Assembly (NCBI RefSeq): GCF_000427315.1
Contig: NZ_AUPJ01000146.1
Coordinates: 1-44,478, forward strand
Length of the DNA stretch: 44,478 nt
DNA from: Arthrobacter sp. TB 26
Lineage (GTDB): Bacteria > Actinomycetota > Actinomycetes > Actinomycetales > Micrococcaceae
Direction of reading: 5' to 3'
Shown here piece after piece: positions 42,293-44,478 of this stretch; the first letter of the stretch is position 1, and each line of letters begins with the position of its first letter. Position numbers and translations under genes: made by a program. Below the pieces are notes generated by a model, which did not search any database, was not told the origin of the DNA, and saw only the letters and a list, made by a program, of their open reading frames with translations.

Positions 42293-42921
42293 CACCGGCA
42301 GCAAGGCCGGGAACCCTGTCATGCCCATCGACCAAACCCAGACCCAGATCAGAACGACCCCGCCCCATCAAACACCACCGGTGGATCGAGGCTAAGGCCC
42401 CATCTCTTTCTTCGTCAAGCTTCTTCATGGCATCGCCGATGTAGCCGCCCAGTCCGTCAAAGACTGCCTCAAAACATTCGGCCAGGTGTATGACCTGCGC
42501 GGGAGTAACGGCCATTGAGCCGGTATAACCGGCACCAGTGGATTTATTATGCGTCCGCTTCATCACCACAGCCGTCTCACTTCCGGCATCCTGAAACAAC
42601 TATTCGCCATGCAGCATCAAGTTCCGCTGAGGGGTGAGCGTCTCTATGTCGTGGCACACTGTCTGGAAGTTTCTGCTCCCTCACACTTACGCAACGCCTT
42701 CAGGAGCTGCGCCCCGCTCCTTGACCAATCTCCGCTGGGTGGGATCAGATCAGGATGCTGCAACACAATGAGCTCCCCAGCCGCTCCCTCGGCATCTGCC
42801 ACAGCCAGAACTCGGAATCCCGCGGTTCACCGCATATTTCTCCCGATCCCCCGCGGGCCCCCGCCATTCCGGGGATCCGGCCCCGCATGGGTGCACCCGT
42901 AAGGGTTGACGGAGAGGCCCC

Positions 42922-42991
42922 GTTAACATTCCCGAAACATGGCTGTCACGTGATCTTCACGCCGCGGCGATTCCTGTAACGTGCCCGCAAC
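42922..42991 (+). promoter_or_regulatory. GlnR-type nitrogen control region of amt
   Basis: GTTAAC-6 bases-GAAAC (42922-42938), 6 bases, then GTCAC-6 bases-TTCAC (42945-42960). This reproduces the GTnAC-n6-GAAAC-n6-GTnAC-n6-GAAAC layout of GlnR boxes with a 22-base repeat distance; only the last half-site deviates. A further GTAAC-6 bases-GCAAC follows at 42976-42991. Activation of amt under nitrogen limitation is the expected outcome. Confidence 0.75.
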
Positions 42992-43098
42992 TTTTCTCCC
43001 CCTTAACCGAAACATGGCGCGGCGAAGATTGAATCCGGATCGGGGGGGCCGGCGGCGACATGTCCCGGTATGGCGGTACGACAGGAAGGGACACGCAG

Positions 43099-44442
43099 GT
43101 GGAACTCACTGCGGGAAGCATCTGGATGATGGTCTCGGCGGCACTCGTGCTGCTCATGACCCCGGCGCTCGGCCTCTTCTACGGCGGAATGACCCGGGCC
43201 AAGGCTGCGCTCAACATGATGATGATGAGCTTTGTCTCTGTCGGGATCGTCGGCGTCGTCTGGGTCCTGTGGGGCTATTCCATGACCACCGGCACTGGCA
43301 TCCTCGGCGTGGTCGGCGACCCGTTCACCAGCTTCGGGCTGAGCAACATCGTCGGTTCGCCGGACCTGATCAAGGCCGGCTACAGCGCAACCTTCGCCAT
43401 CATCACCGTGGCCCTGATCAGCGGCGCCATCGCTGACCGGACCAAGTTCACCGCCTGGGCCATCTTCGTCCCCATCTGGATCACCGCCGTGTACTGCCCC
43501 CTCGCCTTCATGGTCTGGGGTGGCGGCCTCATGAGCGCCGGCGGAGCGGTCAGTTCCGTTTTCGGCCAGGTCATCGACTTCGCCGGCGGCACCGTCGTTG
43601 AGATCAGCTCCGGCACGGCGGCACTCGTTCTGGTACTGATCCTGGGAAACCGGCACGGCTTCGGCAAAGACCCGGCCCACCGCCCGCACAACATTCCGTT
43701 CGTCATGCTGGGCGCGGGCATCCTGTGGTTCGGCTGGTTCGGCTTCAACGCCGGCGCCGCCGCCACCGTCCAGCAGGCGGGCCTGATCTGGATCAACACC
43801 CTGGCCGCCCCGGCCGCAGCCGTCATCAGCTGGCTCGTGACGGAGAAGATCCGGCACGGCCACCCGACCTCCCTCGGCGCGGCGTCCGGCGCCGTCGCCG
43901 GTCTGGTCGCGATCACGCCCTCGTGTGCCAACATCAGCCCCCTCGCCGCACTGGGCCTGGGCCTGCTCGCCGGCGCGGCCTGCGCCGTGTTCGTGGACTT
44001 GAAGTACAAGTTCGGGTTCGACGACTCGCTCGACGTCGTCGGCGTCCACCTTGGCGGTGGCCTCCTCGGCACCCTGGCACTGGGCTTCATCGCCCTTCCG
44101 GTCAAAGGCGAAGGCGGGGGCCTCCTCTACGGCGGCGGCCTCCACCAGCTCGTCGCGCAGACTGTCGCCGTGCTCATCACGGTTGTCCTGTCCGGGCTCG
44201 GAACGGCCGTGATCGGCCTCGCCATCCACAAGACACTCGGATTCCGGGTCAGCCACGAGGACGAGATCGCCGGCGTGGACCGCTCCGAACACGCCGAGAG
44301 CGCCTACGCCTTCGCCGAACTCGCCCTGAGCCGGTTCAACCCCTTCGGGCACCATGGCCACGCCCCGCACTCCACGCACACGGCGGCGCCCGCCCATGCG
44401 ATCCGGGCAGCCCAGCGCGAGAAGGTAGACAGCCTCGTCTGA
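43099..44442 (+). CDS. amt: ammonium transporter (Amt/MEP/Rh family)
   Basis: 447-residue ammonium channel with about eleven membrane spans. Signatures: LVLLMTPALGLFYGGMTRAK (first spans, FYGG), AGGTVVEISSGTAALVLVLI, ILWFGWFGFNAGAA, GAVAGLVAITPSCANISP (family signature region) and DVVGVHLGGGLLGTLALG with the pore His. A cytoplasmic tail with HEDEIAGVDRSEHAESAYAF follows. GTG at 43099 chosen because relatives begin ELTAGS and GGAAGGGA lies 6 bases upstream; an ATG at 43060 would add 13 polar residues. Usually followed by a glnK PII gene, which would lie beyond the window. Confidence 0.92.
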   Translation: MELTAGSIWMMVSAALVLLMTPALGLFYGGMTRAKAALNMMMMSFVSVGIVGVVWVLWGYSMTTGTGILGVVGDPFTSFGLSNIVGSPDLIKAGYSATFAIITVALISGAIADRTKFTAWAIFVPIWITAVYCPLAFMVWGGGLMSAGGAVSSVFGQVIDFAGGTVVEISSGTAALVLVLILGNRHGFGKDPAHRPHNIPFVMLGAGILWFGWFGFNAGAAATVQQAGLIWINTLAAPAAAVISWLVTEKIRHGHPTSLGAASGAVAGLVAITPSCANISPLAALGLGLLAGAACAVFVDLKYKFGFDDSLDVVGVHLGGGLLGTLALGFIALPVKGEGGGLLYGGGLHQLVAQTVAVLITVVLSGLGTAVIGLAIHKTLGFRVSHEDEIAGVDRSEHAESAYAFAELALSRFNPFGHHGHAPHSTHTAAPAHAIRAAQREKVDSLV

Positions 44443-44478
44443 CGCACCGACGCGATGGAGAGGACGACGGCGGGACCT

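Larger units (their letters stand above)
41217..42921. other. 1.7-kb region without a convincing gene; att-like repeat copy 2
   Basis: Holds a 25-bp palindrome, the second tRNA-like core and the second leader repeat (42245-42292). A minus-strand frame from 42515 starts MAVTPAQVIHLAECFEAVFD, then GLGGYIGDAMKKLDEERDGA, with good codon use for about 40 residues before it degenerates; it is not recognised and probably a relic. The rest is decayed accessory sequence. Confidence 0.4.

Noticed and set aside
42168-42515. Minus-strand frame starting MAVTPAQVIHL as a complete gene
   Set aside because: Only about 40 residues look coding, and the rest degenerates across the repeat at 42245; probably a relic.

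Overview
The window is high-GC DNA that reads like a Micrococcaceae actinobacterium of the Arthrobacter/Pseudarthrobacter type. This rests on GC-rich third codon positions, frequent GTG starts, actinobacterial protein signatures and a GlnR-type box before amt; the genus is an inference. It is dominated by catabolism of aromatic or related compounds, followed by a mobile-element-rich accessory stretch and, at the right edge, chromosomal nitrogen metabolism.

Left part (1-14.6 kb): pcaB (partial)-pcaD-pcaC-pcaF of the beta-ketoadipate (ortho) pathway lie on the plus strand. A minus-strand operon follows with an acyl-CoA dehydrogenase, thiolase, enoyl-CoA hydratase and 3-hydroxyacyl-CoA dehydrogenase; placed next to pcaF, it could beta-oxidise a dicarboxylate such as adipate to 3-oxoadipyl-CoA (inference). 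A second minus-strand operon encodes the lower meta-cleavage steps (2-oxopent-4-enoate hydratase, acylating acetaldehyde dehydrogenase, 4-hydroxy-2-oxovalerate aldolase), divergent from an IclR regulator. A LysR regulator comes next.

Middle part (15-32 kb): two convergent gene sets surround a nest of broken insertion sequences at 23.4-26.2 kb. The plus-strand set is flavin reductase, luciferase-like (LimB-type) monooxygenase, meta-cleavage C-C hydrolase, SDR and an NTF2-like protein. The minus-strand set is an FAD phenol-type hydroxylase, a second luciferase-like monooxygenase, an extradiol catechol 2,3-dioxygenase and both subunits of a 3-oxoacid CoA-transferase. With dmpEFG they make a complete meta pathway from a phenol-type ring to central metabolism. 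The two luciferase-like enzymes, SDR and NTF2-like protein probably prepare a substrate I cannot name. The region shows its assembly history: a duplicated promoter/leader, two remnants of further luciferase-like genes, and a second truncated CoA-transferase copy in inverted orientation 11 kb away.

Right part (32-44.5 kb): degenerate direct repeats carrying an identical 24-nt tRNA-3'-end-like core and strong palindromes lie 8.5 kb apart. They bracket a compact plus-strand operon (35-aa peptide, DUF7010-like membrane protein, membrane-anchored alpha/beta hydrolase, CPBP protease, DUF3267 zinc-peptidase-like protein), a phage/ICE-type gene of unknown function, an IS3-family element and a tandem SRPBCC protein. 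The window ends with amt behind a textbook-spaced GlnR box.
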